Shown here piece by piece: positions 34,789-43,886 of a DNA stretch of 64,000 nt. Origin of the DNA: an uncultured Eubacteriales bacterium (GTDB lineage: Bacteria; Bacillota; Clostridia; Christensenellales; CAG-138); NCBI GenBank assembly GCA_900544555.1, contig UQWD01000005.1, positions 60,462 to 124,461 on the forward strand, read 5' to 3'. Within the stretch, counting starts at the first letter, position 1, and every line of letters starts with the position of its first letter. The notes under the pieces are model-generated. The model searched no databases. It had not been told where the DNA came from and saw only the letters and a list, made by a program, of their open reading frames with translations. The position numbers and the translations under genes were made by a program.

Positions 34789-35160
34789 ATGAACAGCCGA
34801 AAATCCGTAATGGTTTGCGTAACCGGGCAAAAGAACTGCTCCCGCCTCATAGACCGCGGGAAAACCCGTATAGCGCCGAACGGAACGTTATATATTGTAA
34901 ACTGCATACAAAATGGCAAGAATTTCTTAGACGCGGCCAGCGAGGCGGATGCGGCCCAGTATCTTTTCAGCGCCGCTCAAACGGCGGGAGGAGAGCTATA
35001 TATGCTCCGGTGCGACGATGTGGATGCCGCGCTTTTTCAATTTGCTTCGGATCGTGGGGTTGACCTAATAATAATGGAACGGGGAAGAATCGGCCGGAGC
35101 GACGGGGTTATTCGCCTGCAAAGAAGGCTTCCCGGCGTTGAATTTGAAGTTGTTGAATGA
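34789..35160 (+). CDS. Small universal stress (Usp) domain protein
   Basis: A 123-residue single-domain protein of the Usp superfamily, similar to the Usp part of the potassium sensor KdpD. It begins SVMVCVTGQKNCSRLIDRG, typical of a KdpD-type Usp strand-loop-helix, and ends with a Rossmann-like GVDLIIMERGR...RLPGVEFEVVE. The usual ATP-loop GxxGxxS is not preserved clearly (GRIGRSDGV), so nucleotide binding is uncertain. GTGAGG is about 4 nt before the ATG. The structured leader and terminator just upstream suggest conditional expression; potassium or c-di-AMP signalling is a guess from family knowledge. Confidence 0.8.
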   Translation: MNSRKSVMVCVTGQKNCSRLIDRGKTRIAPNGTLYIVNCIQNGKNFLDAASEADAAQYLFSAAQTAGGELYMLRCDDVDAALFQFASDRGVDLIIMERGRIGRSDGVIRLQRRLPGVEFEVVE

Positions 35161-35423
35161 ATGACTTTTCCGGCGGCTTACGGAGATATACGCTTAAAGG
35201 CATGAAAGAACAGCCGCCTTTATCATTAAGCCTAAATAAGTGAATTACGTTCGTATTGTTCGCAAGCCAGGCTTTAAATTGGAAAGGTTAAGTCAGTTTC
35301 GCGGAAGATTGATGAACGCGTAAACCGCAGGCTTAGCCGCTCACAATAACGATGCATATATATCTATTTTTTTCTGGAAATGCTATAATAAGATAAACAC
35401 TAATGTTTTGGGGGAATGTAAAC

Positions 35424-36491
35424 ATGGCGACATACGAACCAATACCCATGCGGCCTATGCGTATAAGAGGCATATTCGGCATAACATGGGAGGTTTATAA
35501 ACGCAATTGGCTTTCCGGCACTCTTTACTCGTTATTGTATATTCTAATCATTTTTTTGCTAATATTCGCGTTTATTTACCCTGTCGCTGTGAATTGTTTA
35601 AACGAACTTGCCGAATTATCCTTTTCCTACAATCCAAGGCCGGGGGATATTATTCGCGTTCTGAGCGGCGTATTCGGAGTATTGACCGTATCAATGCTGG
35701 CTGCCGCTGCGGTTCAGCTGCTTTTAACGCCAATTTATACAGGAACCATGTACATGCAAATGTCGCTTCGGATTCAGGGCGGATCTGATTCGATTGGGGG
35801 CATGCTAAAGCAAAGCGGTCAGTCGTTTAAGCGCTTTTTCTCAGCTTCGCTTGCGCAAGGCCTGGTGAGCGCGGGTTTCGCGGCCGCCGCGGGCATTTTA
35901 GCCAGCGTCCCCCTCTCAATGTCCCTTGTGTTCACCGCCCTGTCGCGGGATATAACCGGGGCGATTTATAGCGTTATAATCGTTACCGCCATCTTAATGG
36001 CGGGGTTGATTTTTCTACACTGTTTTATCAACTTTACACTCCCCGTAGCCGCGAACGAAGGGCTTCGCGGGTTTAAAGCCTTAGGGCGAAGCTTCAAGCT
36101 ATCCGCTAAGAAAATATGGCGCATATTCGGCTGCGTACTTATCGTAACGGTTTGCTTTGCTGCTGTACAGATAGCCTTCTACTATCTCTTGGAACGCTTG
36201 GGTTTATGGGAGGAATATCCTAAAATCGCGTCTGTTGCGGCATCGCTCGCCGTTGAAGCCGTTTTATTCTCATTATCCGCTCCATATTTCCAGGCGCTGT
36301 TTACCGTGCTTTATTATGACGCGCGCGTGCGGGCAGACGAAGGCCGCAGCGTTAAGCCCAAGGCTTCAAGCGTATCGCAAAACGCTTTGAGGCTTGATCA
36401 GGCGGAGGGAGAAACCGCGTCGGGCGACCTGCAGGCCACCCCAATTCCTCCCGTTGAAAAACTTGAAGAACCGCAAACGGACGAGAGCTAA
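35424..36491 (+). CDS. Multi-pass membrane protein of unknown function
   Basis: A 355-residue membrane protein with about six transmembrane helices (approximately 20-50, 75-105, 140-165, 175-205, 235-260, 280-305). It resembles the membrane part of DUF975/GDPD-type proteins, with helices in pairs and a short amphipathic N-terminus (RPMRIRGIFGITWEVYKRNW). The final 55 residues are a polar cytosolic tail rich in Glu, Pro and Thr. No catalytic motif is visible. The ATG at 35424 has GGGGGAA 10 nt upstream and is preferred over ATG 35403. A TATAAT at about 35383-35388 probably drives it. Confidence 0.75.
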   Translation: MATYEPIPMRPMRIRGIFGITWEVYKRNWLSGTLYSLLYILIIFLLIFAFIYPVAVNCLNELAELSFSYNPRPGDIIRVLSGVFGVLTVSMLAAAAVQLLLTPIYTGTMYMQMSLRIQGGSDSIGGMLKQSGQSFKRFFSASLAQGLVSAGFAAAAGILASVPLSMSLVFTALSRDITGAIYSVIIVTAILMAGLIFLHCFINFTLPVAANEGLRGFKALGRSFKLSAKKIWRIFGCVLIVTVCFAAVQIAFYYLLERLGLWEEYPKIASVAASLAVEAVLFSLSAPYFQALFTVLYYDARVRADEGRSVKPKASSVSQNALRLDQAEGETASGDLQATPIPPVEKLEEPQTDES

Positions 36492-36926
36492 ATAACGCGC
36501 ATGCGCTCTTATATAAGAACCATCCTTAAAAAAGCGCCTATTTCGTTCAATATTTGGTTTACTTGGGGGCATAATGATTAAGAGTGTTCTACGTATCATG
36601 CCTATGCGGATTATATAAGCAAACTGTTGCAGACGGGCCGATACATGAACTTGTTTGCTTCAGGTATTAAGTATGAAGCATGGCGCAGAGCTAATCGAAG
36701 CGTTATACGTGTGAATTTACTATGTGTTATGGCATGAACGATTTTTGCGGCTCTAATCCTTTCGGCTCAGGACTTATCCGTAGCCGATCCTAATAATGAA
36801 GCTGCAATAACTTTTTACGACTTAACGGCAGGCGTGATTCTCAAAAGGTTGGCGTTTACATATCACTCCGCAGCCTTCACTTCTGCTAGTAATGATAATA
36901 ACAGATTAAAAGGAGATTGACTTACC
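36492..36926. other. Intergenic region before small acidic protein gene
   Basis: 435 AT-rich bp. No gene with a ribosome site, no strong terminator and no known RNA pattern could be seen. Confidence 0.4.
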
Positions 36927-37253
36927 ATGGATGAAATGATGAAACTGGATTTTTCGGCGATGCGATCCTATATTCTAGAAAAATTTAGTGCCGAGGGTGA
37001 TTTCAGCTTTCTTAAAGAAGAAGAGCTTCCCGCTATGGTTGACACGCTAATCGGGCTTGATAAAGCCTATATGGAAACATCAGGCGTTAACGAGGGAGGC
37101 GTTTACGACGACGACGAGGCCTATGAGCAGTTGTTCGTTGGCCTTGCTCAAAAGTTTCCCCAATATAAGATGTACTGCATGCGCATGACCGAGGATTACC
37201 TTGACTTCTCGGAGGAGTATATGGCAAAGGTCGGAGCGATTGAGTGGGAATAA
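36927..37253 (+). CDS. Small acidic hypothetical protein
   Basis: A 108-residue, strongly acidic, probably helical protein that I do not recognise. It has no signal peptide and no cysteine cluster. Segments such as DFSFLKEEELPAMVDTLIGLDKAYMETSG and DDDEAYEQLFVGLAQKFPQYKMYC suggest a compact helical fold. AAAAGGAG lies about 11 nt before the ATG, and an intrinsic terminator follows 165 bp downstream, which supports a real gene. Confidence 0.7.
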   Translation: MDEMMKLDFSAMRSYILEKFSAEGDFSFLKEEELPAMVDTLIGLDKAYMETSGVNEGGVYDDDEAYEQLFVGLAQKFPQYKMYCMRMTEDYLDFSEEYMAKVGAIEWE

Positions 37254-37417
37254 TCGGTTATTAATAAGGTATTGCATAAACACCGTCGGCATAATACTGG
37301 CTTGGTGATTTATACGAAGAAAGAGAATGCCCGTTGCGAACAAATTATATGGCGACGCAGCCGCCCTGAAACAGCCTGTATTTTATGCCTGAAATTTCAA
37401 CCGAAACTACTTACAAT

Positions 37418-37447
37418 AAAACGGTATAGCATGCTATACCGTTTTTT
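37418..37447 (+). terminator. Strong intrinsic terminator
   Basis: AAAACGGTATAG / CTATACCGTTTT, a perfect 12-bp stem with a CATG loop and a T run reaching 37447. It would end transcription from the small acidic protein gene. Confidence 0.85.
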
Positions 37448-37599
37448 ATATTTACTAAATCATATTAACTCAATCGCAATATAAATCTTCATAAATTTTA
37501 TACGTTTGTCTTGGTTTAAGGATTTTATATCCAGCTATTAAACCATCCATTCTGATTCATGCCATAACTATTTTATAAGGATAATGTAACATATATAAC

Positions 37600-37629
37600 A
37601 ATCGCCGCCCCGGTGTGGGGCGGCGATTG
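37600..37629. repeat. 30-bp palindromic direct repeat, left copy
   Basis: AATCGCCGCCCC ggtgt GGGGCGGCGATT plus a final G. It is identical to 37823-37852 and is itself a near-perfect hairpin (12-13-bp stem). The two copies bracket the structured repeat. Confidence 0.9.
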
Positions 37630-37824
37630 AGCCTAAAAAAACCCGGGGTTGGGTCGGAGCGCAACCCCTCATAGGCTTTCAACCGAATCTGAAGACATGT
37701 GCGTCAGATTCGGAATGCCTTGCGCAGCAAGGGTTTCTTTGCACGGAGCGCTGACCGCGCCTATGAGCAAGCGCTCCGTGTTAACTCGAAAAATGTGGCG
37801 CAGCCACTTTTTCGACACACTGAA
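37629..37824. repeat. Structured dispersed repeat, copy B
   Basis: A 196-bp relative of 4461-4657 with the same ordered blocks. Here the internal stems are more perfect: CCGAATCTGA / TCAGATTCGG (37682-37713), CGGAGCGC / GCGCTCCG (about 37746-37780), GTGGC / GCCAC (37796-37808) and GAGCCTA / TAGGCTT at the left. The better pairing of copy B compared with copy A suggests copy B is younger or under structural selection. It is a candidate miniature mobile element or repeated non-coding RNA. Confidence 0.85.
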
Positions 37825-37852
37825 TCGCCGCCCCGGTGTGGGGCGGCGATTG
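37823..37852. repeat. 30-bp palindromic direct repeat, right copy
   Basis: Identical to 37600-37629. It lies 31 bp beyond the stop of the minus-strand subtilase gene and may have been that gene's original 3' hairpin before the element was placed beside it. Confidence 0.9.
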
Positions 37853-37883
37853 TTTATGGGCGGAATCAAGCCCTATTTACGAT

Positions 37884-40800
37884 TTATTTCCTTTTTCTCC
37901 TTATCACGATACCCGCGCATCCAATTGCTGCAAAAGCTGCGCCGGCGATAGCCAGGCTTACGCCGCCCGCTTTGGGGGGATCCTCGGGTTCGGGCGTCGG
38001 CTGTACGGGCGTGGGCGTGGGCTGCTCAGGCGTAGGCGTGGGCTGCTCAGGCGTAGGCGTGGGTTCCACCTCAGCCTCTTTTACAAACAGGCCGACTACT
38101 TCCGTGCCGTTCGGGTCGTCGATATAATCCACAACCTCATTTTCCCCGCTTACCGGGTCCGCAATAACGAGCACACCCTCCCCTGAATACGTAGCCGCCG
38201 CCCAGTAAACCAGCCCGGTTTCCGGGTCAAACGTCATGGACTGGGAGTAGTTCCCGGATTCGACGGACAGCGCGCCAATCTCCTCGAAATTACCGTCCAC
38301 ATCAAACCGGTAAAGCGTATCCGTCATATAATCAACGGATATGAACTCGCCGTTTCCAATGCAGGCCAGCCCGATTGGGAAGATATTCTCGTCGCGGTTG
38401 AACATAAACAGCTCCGTTACCTCACCGGTTTTTAGGTCGACCGTCGCAAGGTACCTGCCCTCAACATCAAACGACAAGGGCCTCATGTTGCCGCCAACCC
38501 CAGCCTTAAGCGGCTTGGATTCAAGCGTTTGCGAACCGCCGGCGCCCGCGCTGTAAACCTGCGCGTACATCACGCCGGCTTCATGGTCATAGGCCAAATC
38601 GTACACTTCATAGCCGCAGTTCCCGATAAGCGTTTCTTCAAACGTATCAGGGTCGACCGCGTAGAGGTTGCCCCCCTCGTCATAGGCATAGATGACCCCG
38701 TCGACATAATCGGCAGCCGACATTACAATACCGTCTCTGGAGAGGAACTCCATGGTATTGAGGGGATCGGCGGAATTGAATGTAATCCAGCCGAATTCCT
38801 CGCTGTAATTACCCTGCGCATCCGGTACCATATCAACCACGCTGTAACCGAACAGGTTTACGCCGTCCGGAATTACCGGAGGGGGCGTAGGCGTGGGCTG
38901 CTCTCCACCCGTAACGCAATATATCTGCACGTTATCCAGCCTCATCAGGAAGCCGCCCGTGGTGTTATGATGCCGCCACGCTAGGCGTATGGATTCGCCC
39001 GCGTAATCCGCAAGGCTCACTACAAATTCCTTGTATCCCTGCTCCGTCAGCTCTTCACTGTGAATCGCAGTGAACTGGGCGGTGCTTGTGGCGTTATCAG
39101 GGCCAACCATCAGGCTGTGATACTCCGGGCCTCTCTCTGTGCATGCCAGATAATAGCGCACAAAATACTCGTTCCCATCATCCGGCACGGTGATGGCTCC
39201 GGCAGGCGTCAACAGCCAGTTGTCCGGGGTAATCGGGGCGCCCGTTGATGTATTAATGGACCAGGATCCGGCAAAGCCGGCTTCGCCCTCATAACCAAGT
39301 TCAGCATCGGCTGGATCTGTGAATATACCCCATTGTACTCCATCGCCGTCCAAATCAGCAACATTCCACATCGGATTTGAGGAGAACTGCTCGTCAAATA
39401 TGATGATTTCCGTGCCGCCAATAACCGGCCCGTCAATGGCTTGCATGACGCCGTCTGATACGTTCACCTTATAGGCGGACTCGTTGGCCGCGTAGTCGCC
39501 CAGGAACAGGTAGATGTAATCCGCGCCCGCCGGGGCCGTTACCGTTACCTGCGTCTGCGCGCCGCGCGTGTTTTCAAATACGCCCGCGCTCTCAATTTCA
39601 TCAGTCATGGCCCCGTCGCCGTACACGGCGTAGTAAGCCAGATAGTTTTCGTCGGTCAGCGTAAGCGTCAGCGTGCCATCCCCGTTTACCGAGGCGTTTA
39701 CAGCTGAAGGCTTGGTCGTATCCTTTGTTACCGGTATAATCAGCTTGCCTCTGGCGTTGGCTTCAGGGGTATAGCCCTCGTAGCCTAGATCGGCGCGGAT
39801 TTCGATTTCAACGCTCTCTCCCTCGTCCAGATCGCTCGCGTTCCAGGTCGGGAAAGGAAGGTGCGTATCGCCAAGCTGCATATACTTGCCGCGGCTGTCA
39901 TAGAAGAAGCCCTTGAAGCGCTCAAACAAATCCGTATCCCAGGATTTGAGAATGGTCTGCGTACCGTCTTCAAAATTAATGGCATAGTGACCGTAAACGC
40001 TGTTCCTGAGAATGCCGGTATATCCGACGTTAACGGAATCAAGCCTGCCGTCTCCGTTCGGGGAAATAGCGTTGCGGTCGGCCTGGTACTGCGCCTCGGT
40101 CATATCCACATATGGGTTGAGGCCAAGGCCCTGGATCTCACTTCCGTTTTTGAAGCCAAACGTGTTGGGGCGGGGGTGGTTATGCACGGGGTTGTCCTGC
40201 CAATACCAACCGTCGTCAAACATCGCCGGCTCGTTCCAGTCGCCGTAGAATCCCAGGTACGGCAGGCCCAGCGTGGGCGCGGCATAGCCTTCGCCGTCCG
40301 CCTGCGCCTCAAGCATAACGAACCCTTCAATAAACATGCCGGTTTCATAATGCTCGTCGAGATAAGCCATTCCATTTTCGTTAAGCGTGATGGTGAAGCT
40401 TACGTCAACGCTGCCGCCGGCAGGCACGGTAACCGTTTGCGGCGCGTTATCCGTCGCATACGAATCTAAATCAAGCGGCGTGCCGTTGATGAATTCCGTG
40501 TCGCCGAACGCGCCGACCGTATAGGGCTTTTCGCTCTGAATGGTATAATCAAGATCAAAGGTGAGCTCGCTCGCTCCGAAATTATGGACGGTAAACGAAA
40601 GCGTATAACGGCCCGTCCTTTCCGCGTCGCTGCCTAATTCCAATTTAGGACGTACGTTGCTATCCACCGTCACGTAAGCCTTGGTGGTAACCGCCCCGCC
40701 CAAATTCATCATGCCCGCGCCCTGTTCGCGCGGCGAGAACGGCATCCCGGTTTCGCCGTCAACGACGGGAACCGCGGTATTCATCAGTATGGCGTCCGTC

Positions 40801-42641
40801 AGCTCCCTGAGCTCTTCAGGCGTCGCGTCCGGGAACATAGCTGTAAGGTATTCCTTGAGTACCGCCATGGCGCCCGCAACGTGCGGAGAAGCCATTGAGG
40901 TGCCGTTCCAGGAGGCGTAGGAATCATCTTCATCTAAACCAATAGAAGAATTGATGCTCGCGCCGGGAGCCATGATCTCCGGTTTAATCGCAAGCTCCGC
41001 CGTCGTTCCACGAGAGCTGAAATCAGAAGGCGCCGCCGTACCCTCAAATACGAGGAACGTAAGCTCGCCTATTCCATCCTCTCCGGCAGCCTCTATCAAG
41101 AGTCGGCCGTTTGTCTGCGTAATGGAAACGCCGGGGATAAAGTACTCGGTAATAATCATACCGATACCGCCCGCCTCGTTGTTATACAGCACCATAGCGA
41201 CCGCGCCGGCGTCGGCGGCGGCGGCGAGCTTTTCATCAAAGCTGGAATCTCCGCGCGATACAAGCGCAACCTTGCCTTCAACGTCAATACCCTCATAATC
41301 CGAAGGGAATCCGAATCCGGGAACGACCACATAATCGTAAGTTCCGGCGACACTGATGATGGAATCCTCAGGCGATTCCGAGTTATCGGTAAACTCATAC
41401 CGCTGGCCGTCTACTACAATTGCTCCGTCCACCATTCCGGCGTTGTTGCCGGCGGCGACGGAAAGGGGAACGGAGTAGGTCGAGGGGGACCCTACAAGGC
41501 CGTAATCAGGAGCCGTGGCAAGCTGGTTTCCTTTAGCGCCGTTTTCCAAAGCGCTCGTGCCCGCGTTGCCCGCGGATACGGAAAGGCTCATGCCGCTTTC
41601 CTTAATCAGTTCAAACACTCTGTTGTAACTCTCCGGTAACTCCGTAATTTCCGTCGAGCCGCAGGGCGCGCCAAGGCTCATGTTCGCCGCGTCAACGCCA
41701 AGGTAAACGCAATCCTCAAGCGCGGGGAGGTAATACGATGCGCTGGTTCCGCCGCCGGCCTGGAATACCTGCATAACGACAAGCTGCGCGTCGTATGCCA
41801 CGCCCTTGAAATCCGAGCCGTTGTTGCCAACCGCCGTACCGGCGACATGCGTGCCGTGATCATCGCCGTCGCTCATACCGCGGTGGTGGATAGTGTTCGT
41901 TTTGTAGTAATAATCATAGCCGAAGGGTACTTTTTGGTTATAATACAGCTGCGCGGCGCTGCCGCCGGCTTTCATCGGGTTATTCGCGATAATATCCGCA
42001 ACATCCGCCTGCGTGAGGGCCGGGTTATCCGGCATGACGCTGAACGCTTCATGCGAAATACGAAGCCCGGTATCGATTACGGCCACAAGCTTGCCAACGC
42101 CCGTATACCCCAGGTTCCACGCTACCGGCGCTTCGATGATGCCGGTGGATGTGGCCATTAGGGGCTCGGGAGCATCGTATGTCGGGGCCGCGAACGCGTA
42201 AACGCCGGATACAGAGCTGTTGATTTTCTCAATCCATCCATACTCACCCTTAAAGGAGAAACCGTTAAAGAGCAGGGTGTGATTGTAAATCGTCTCAACT
42301 TTCTCTTCTACCAACGCTTCTATTTTGCCTTTCGCGCTGTCCTGCCTGGTCAGCATACGATTTTCATACGTGTTTACAGTAGATTTTTTGGCGCGGATAT
42401 CATCAAGCTTAAAGACTTCCATTAATGGCTCATTATCTTTGACCTCGACCATAATATCCACAATTTCGGTAGGATCCGGAGTCAGCGTATCCTGCTTGCT
42501 CAGATCACCCACCCGGCCGCCGTCCTTAGCGGTATCAAACGGTGATTCGTTTGCGTTCAGCGCGAGTGTAGGCAGTATGGACAACGCCATAAGCATAACA
42601 AGCAAAACCGCAAATAAACGTTTTGTTGCCTTTTGTTTCAT
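37884..42641 (-). CDS. Cell-surface subtilase with beta-propeller-like C-terminus
   Basis: A 1585-residue exported S8 serine protease of the lactocepin/C5a-peptidase type. A signal peptide (1-28) and an inhibitor-like propeptide (60-155) are followed by the catalytic domain with D190 (AVIDTGLR), H262 (DDHGTHVAG) and S582 (NGTSMASPH). A PA domain is inserted at about 435-535. An Fn3-like domain starts near 655. A cleaved-adhesin-like domain (IFDEQFSSNPMWNVADLDGDG, WLLTPAG, LAWRHHNTT) is at about 1150-1310, then a Tyr/Asp-rich repeat region resembling a beta-propeller (1315-1520). A PTPTPEQ linker and PPKAGG, a hydrophobic helix and RRKRK end the protein. Probably wall- or membrane-anchored. 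AAGGAGG is 7 nt before the ATG. Confidence 0.93.
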   Translation of the reverse strand: MKQKATKRLFAVLLVMLMALSILPTLALNANESPFDTAKDGGRVGDLSKQDTLTPDPTEIVDIMVEVKDNEPLMEVFKLDDIRAKKSTVNTYENRMLTRQDSAKGKIEALVEEKVETIYNHTLLFNGFSFKGEYGWIEKINSSVSGVYAFAAPTYDAPEPLMATSTGIIEAPVAWNLGYTGVGKLVAVIDTGLRISHEAFSVMPDNPALTQADVADIIANNPMKAGGSAAQLYYNQKVPFGYDYYYKTNTIHHRGMSDGDDHGTHVAGTAVGNNGSDFKGVAYDAQLVVMQVFQAGGGTSASYYLPALEDCVYLGVDAANMSLGAPCGSTEITELPESYNRVFELIKESGMSLSVSAGNAGTSALENGAKGNQLATAPDYGLVGSPSTYSVPLSVAAGNNAGMVDGAIVVDGQRYEFTDNSESPEDSIISVAGTYDYVVVPGFGFPSDYEGIDVEGKVALVSRGDSSFDEKLAAAADAGAVAMVLYNNEAGGIGMIITEYFIPGVSITQTNGRLLIEAAGEDGIGELTFLVFEGTAAPSDFSSRGTTAELAIKPEIMAPGASINSSIGLDEDDSYASWNGTSMASPHVAGAMAVLKEYLTAMFPDATPEELRELTDAILMNTAVPVVDGETGMPFSPREQGAGMMNLGGAVTTKAYVTVDSNVRPKLELGSDAERTGRYTLSFTVHNFGASELTFDLDYTIQSEKPYTVGAFGDTEFINGTPLDLDSYATDNAPQTVTVPAGGSVDVSFTITLNENGMAYLDEHYETGMFIEGFVMLEAQADGEGYAAPTLGLPYLGFYGDWNEPAMFDDGWYWQDNPVHNHPRPNTFGFKNGSEIQGLGLNPYVDMTEAQYQADRNAISPNGDGRLDSVNVGYTGILRNSVYGHYAINFEDGTQTILKSWDTDLFERFKGFFYDSRGKYMQLGDTHLPFPTWNASDLDEGESVEIEIRADLGYEGYTPEANARGKLIIPVTKDTTKPSAVNASVNGDGTLTLTLTDENYLAYYAVYGDGAMTDEIESAGVFENTRGAQTQVTVTAPAGADYIYLFLGDYAANESAYKVNVSDGVMQAIDGPVIGGTEIIIFDEQFSSNPMWNVADLDGDGVQWGIFTDPADAELGYEGEAGFAGSWSINTSTGAPITPDNWLLTPAGAITVPDDGNEYFVRYYLACTERGPEYHSLMVGPDNATSTAQFTAIHSEELTEQGYKEFVVSLADYAGESIRLAWRHHNTTGGFLMRLDNVQIYCVTGGEQPTPTPPPVIPDGVNLFGYSVVDMVPDAQGNYSEEFGWITFNSADPLNTMEFLSRDGIVMSAADYVDGVIYAYDEGGNLYAVDPDTFEETLIGNCGYEVYDLAYDHEAGVMYAQVYSAGAGGSQTLESKPLKAGVGGNMRPLSFDVEGRYLATVDLKTGEVTELFMFNRDENIFPIGLACIGNGEFISVDYMTDTLYRFDVDGNFEEIGALSVESGNYSQSMTFDPETGLVYWAAATYSGEGVLVIADPVSGENEVVDYIDDPNGTEVVGLFVKEAEVEPTPTPEQPTPTPEQPTPTPVQPTPEPEDPPKAGGVSLAIAGAAFAAIGCAGIVIRRKRK

Positions 42642-43886
42642 TACTCAACCTCCTTATAATCTGTCAGAACGGATGAAAACAAACGCAGAGCCTCATTTTA
42701 GGAGACACATGAATTTTTCGATGCAAAATCCGGCCGGGGCGGCTCTCCCCTTAACCAATCGCCCGGCGGCTGCGCCGGGATATATCCATTTCCTCCCGGT
42801 TACGCCCCTTGCATGTTTAATCATTCGCTTCTAACTACATACCCGTATTATAGATCAAAATTTACTTTACAGTCAAACATTATAATAAATATATAAAAGC
42901 TTTAAATTAATTACTTTCTAATTACTATGTTATGTAGTTTTTAGCTACGCTTTGTGATAAATACATCTTTGAGCCTCCTATGCTCCCTATTTCTCTAGGT
43001 TATTCTATTATATGCAAATTATCTATTATTAATATTTCTCATTTACCGTAAATCGTCGAAGTTATTTATATACTTATTACTACATTTTGTTTTATTTATT
43101 TTTTATCTTATCCTGTTTTATTCATTATGCATGCTTATAGAATGTATACGGCCATTATTTATGCAATCCATATCAGTCAATCTTTAATAAAGAGCATAAA
43201 CGCTCAAACTGAATCGTATTGGCAAGCTAAAGAATCGTTGTTCTTGGATTATTATCAAACCGAGTTTAAGCTTGCGCTAATGGCGCGCCTTTGTTCTGCT
43301 CATTTTTATAAACACATTTTTAGTACTAACCGTAAGAACCATGTATTACTCTTATAACCGTTAAATTCATACCAGCGGTTGAAGCTTTTCTTTCCACTTC
43401 ACATATGCCATATCGGTTAACAGCTTCCCGGGGGAATATTTGCGCATTGTACGGCGGCGGCATTAAAGCTGAATATATAATCACAAACAGCATGACGGCT
43501 TATATTAAATGAAAAACATTGCGGCATATCGGGCGTACCAAAAGTGCGGGTATGCACTTAAATCGACAGAATCTTTTGTCGGATATTGACCGGCCTTGGA
43601 CGCAATTTTTGTTGTAACGGATGCGAGTCTTTCATACCATATGATTTTTAATGCTGCGGATTATGGAATCCAATATAATTACACTTCTTTATTCAATATT
43701 ATAGTCATTCTATTACTGCGGCTGGTCATTGATATCTTACTTTCTTGCTTTTCTCCTCGTTCAATGCATTCATTGAAGGCTCTCTGTCCCATCAGCAAGG
43801 AACGGATTAAGAACCCAAGCGCTAAACTTAAAAAAGAGGACGCGCATTGCGCGTCCTCAAACCTTAAAGGCTAATCAGGGTCTAAA
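42642..43886. other. Long AT-rich intergenic region between subtilases
   Basis: 1245 bp, clearly more AT-rich than the coding DNA, with no open frame that has a ribosome site or protein-like composition. The first 40 bp repeat the leader of the second subtilase gene. It should contain the promoter of the first subtilase and ends in the terminator of the second. Confidence 0.6.
43830..43858 (-). terminator. Terminator of second subtilase gene
   Basis: GAGGACGCGC / GCGCGTCCTC, a perfect 10-bp stem with a 3-nt loop, followed by six T on the minus strand, 29 bp beyond the stop. Confidence 0.9.

Larger units (their letters stand above)
37254..37883. other. Intergenic region with terminator and repeat element
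   Basis: 630 bp containing a perfect plus-strand terminator (37418-37447), two copies of a 30-bp palindrome and, between them, copy B of the structured repeat. There is no coding sequence I would support; open frames crossing the repeat are shared by sequence, not by protein-like features. Confidence 0.7.

Noticed and set aside
39861..40469. Long open frames antisense to both subtilases (also 45819-46697 and 47583-48341)
   Set aside because: They are opposite-strand shadows of GC-rich coding DNA. The minus-strand frames have signal peptides, catalytic triads and domains; the plus frames have none.
43127..43357. 76-codon and 92-codon frames in the AT-rich gap
   Set aside because: No Shine-Dalgarno, no recognisable protein features, AT-rich codon composition unlike the neighbours.
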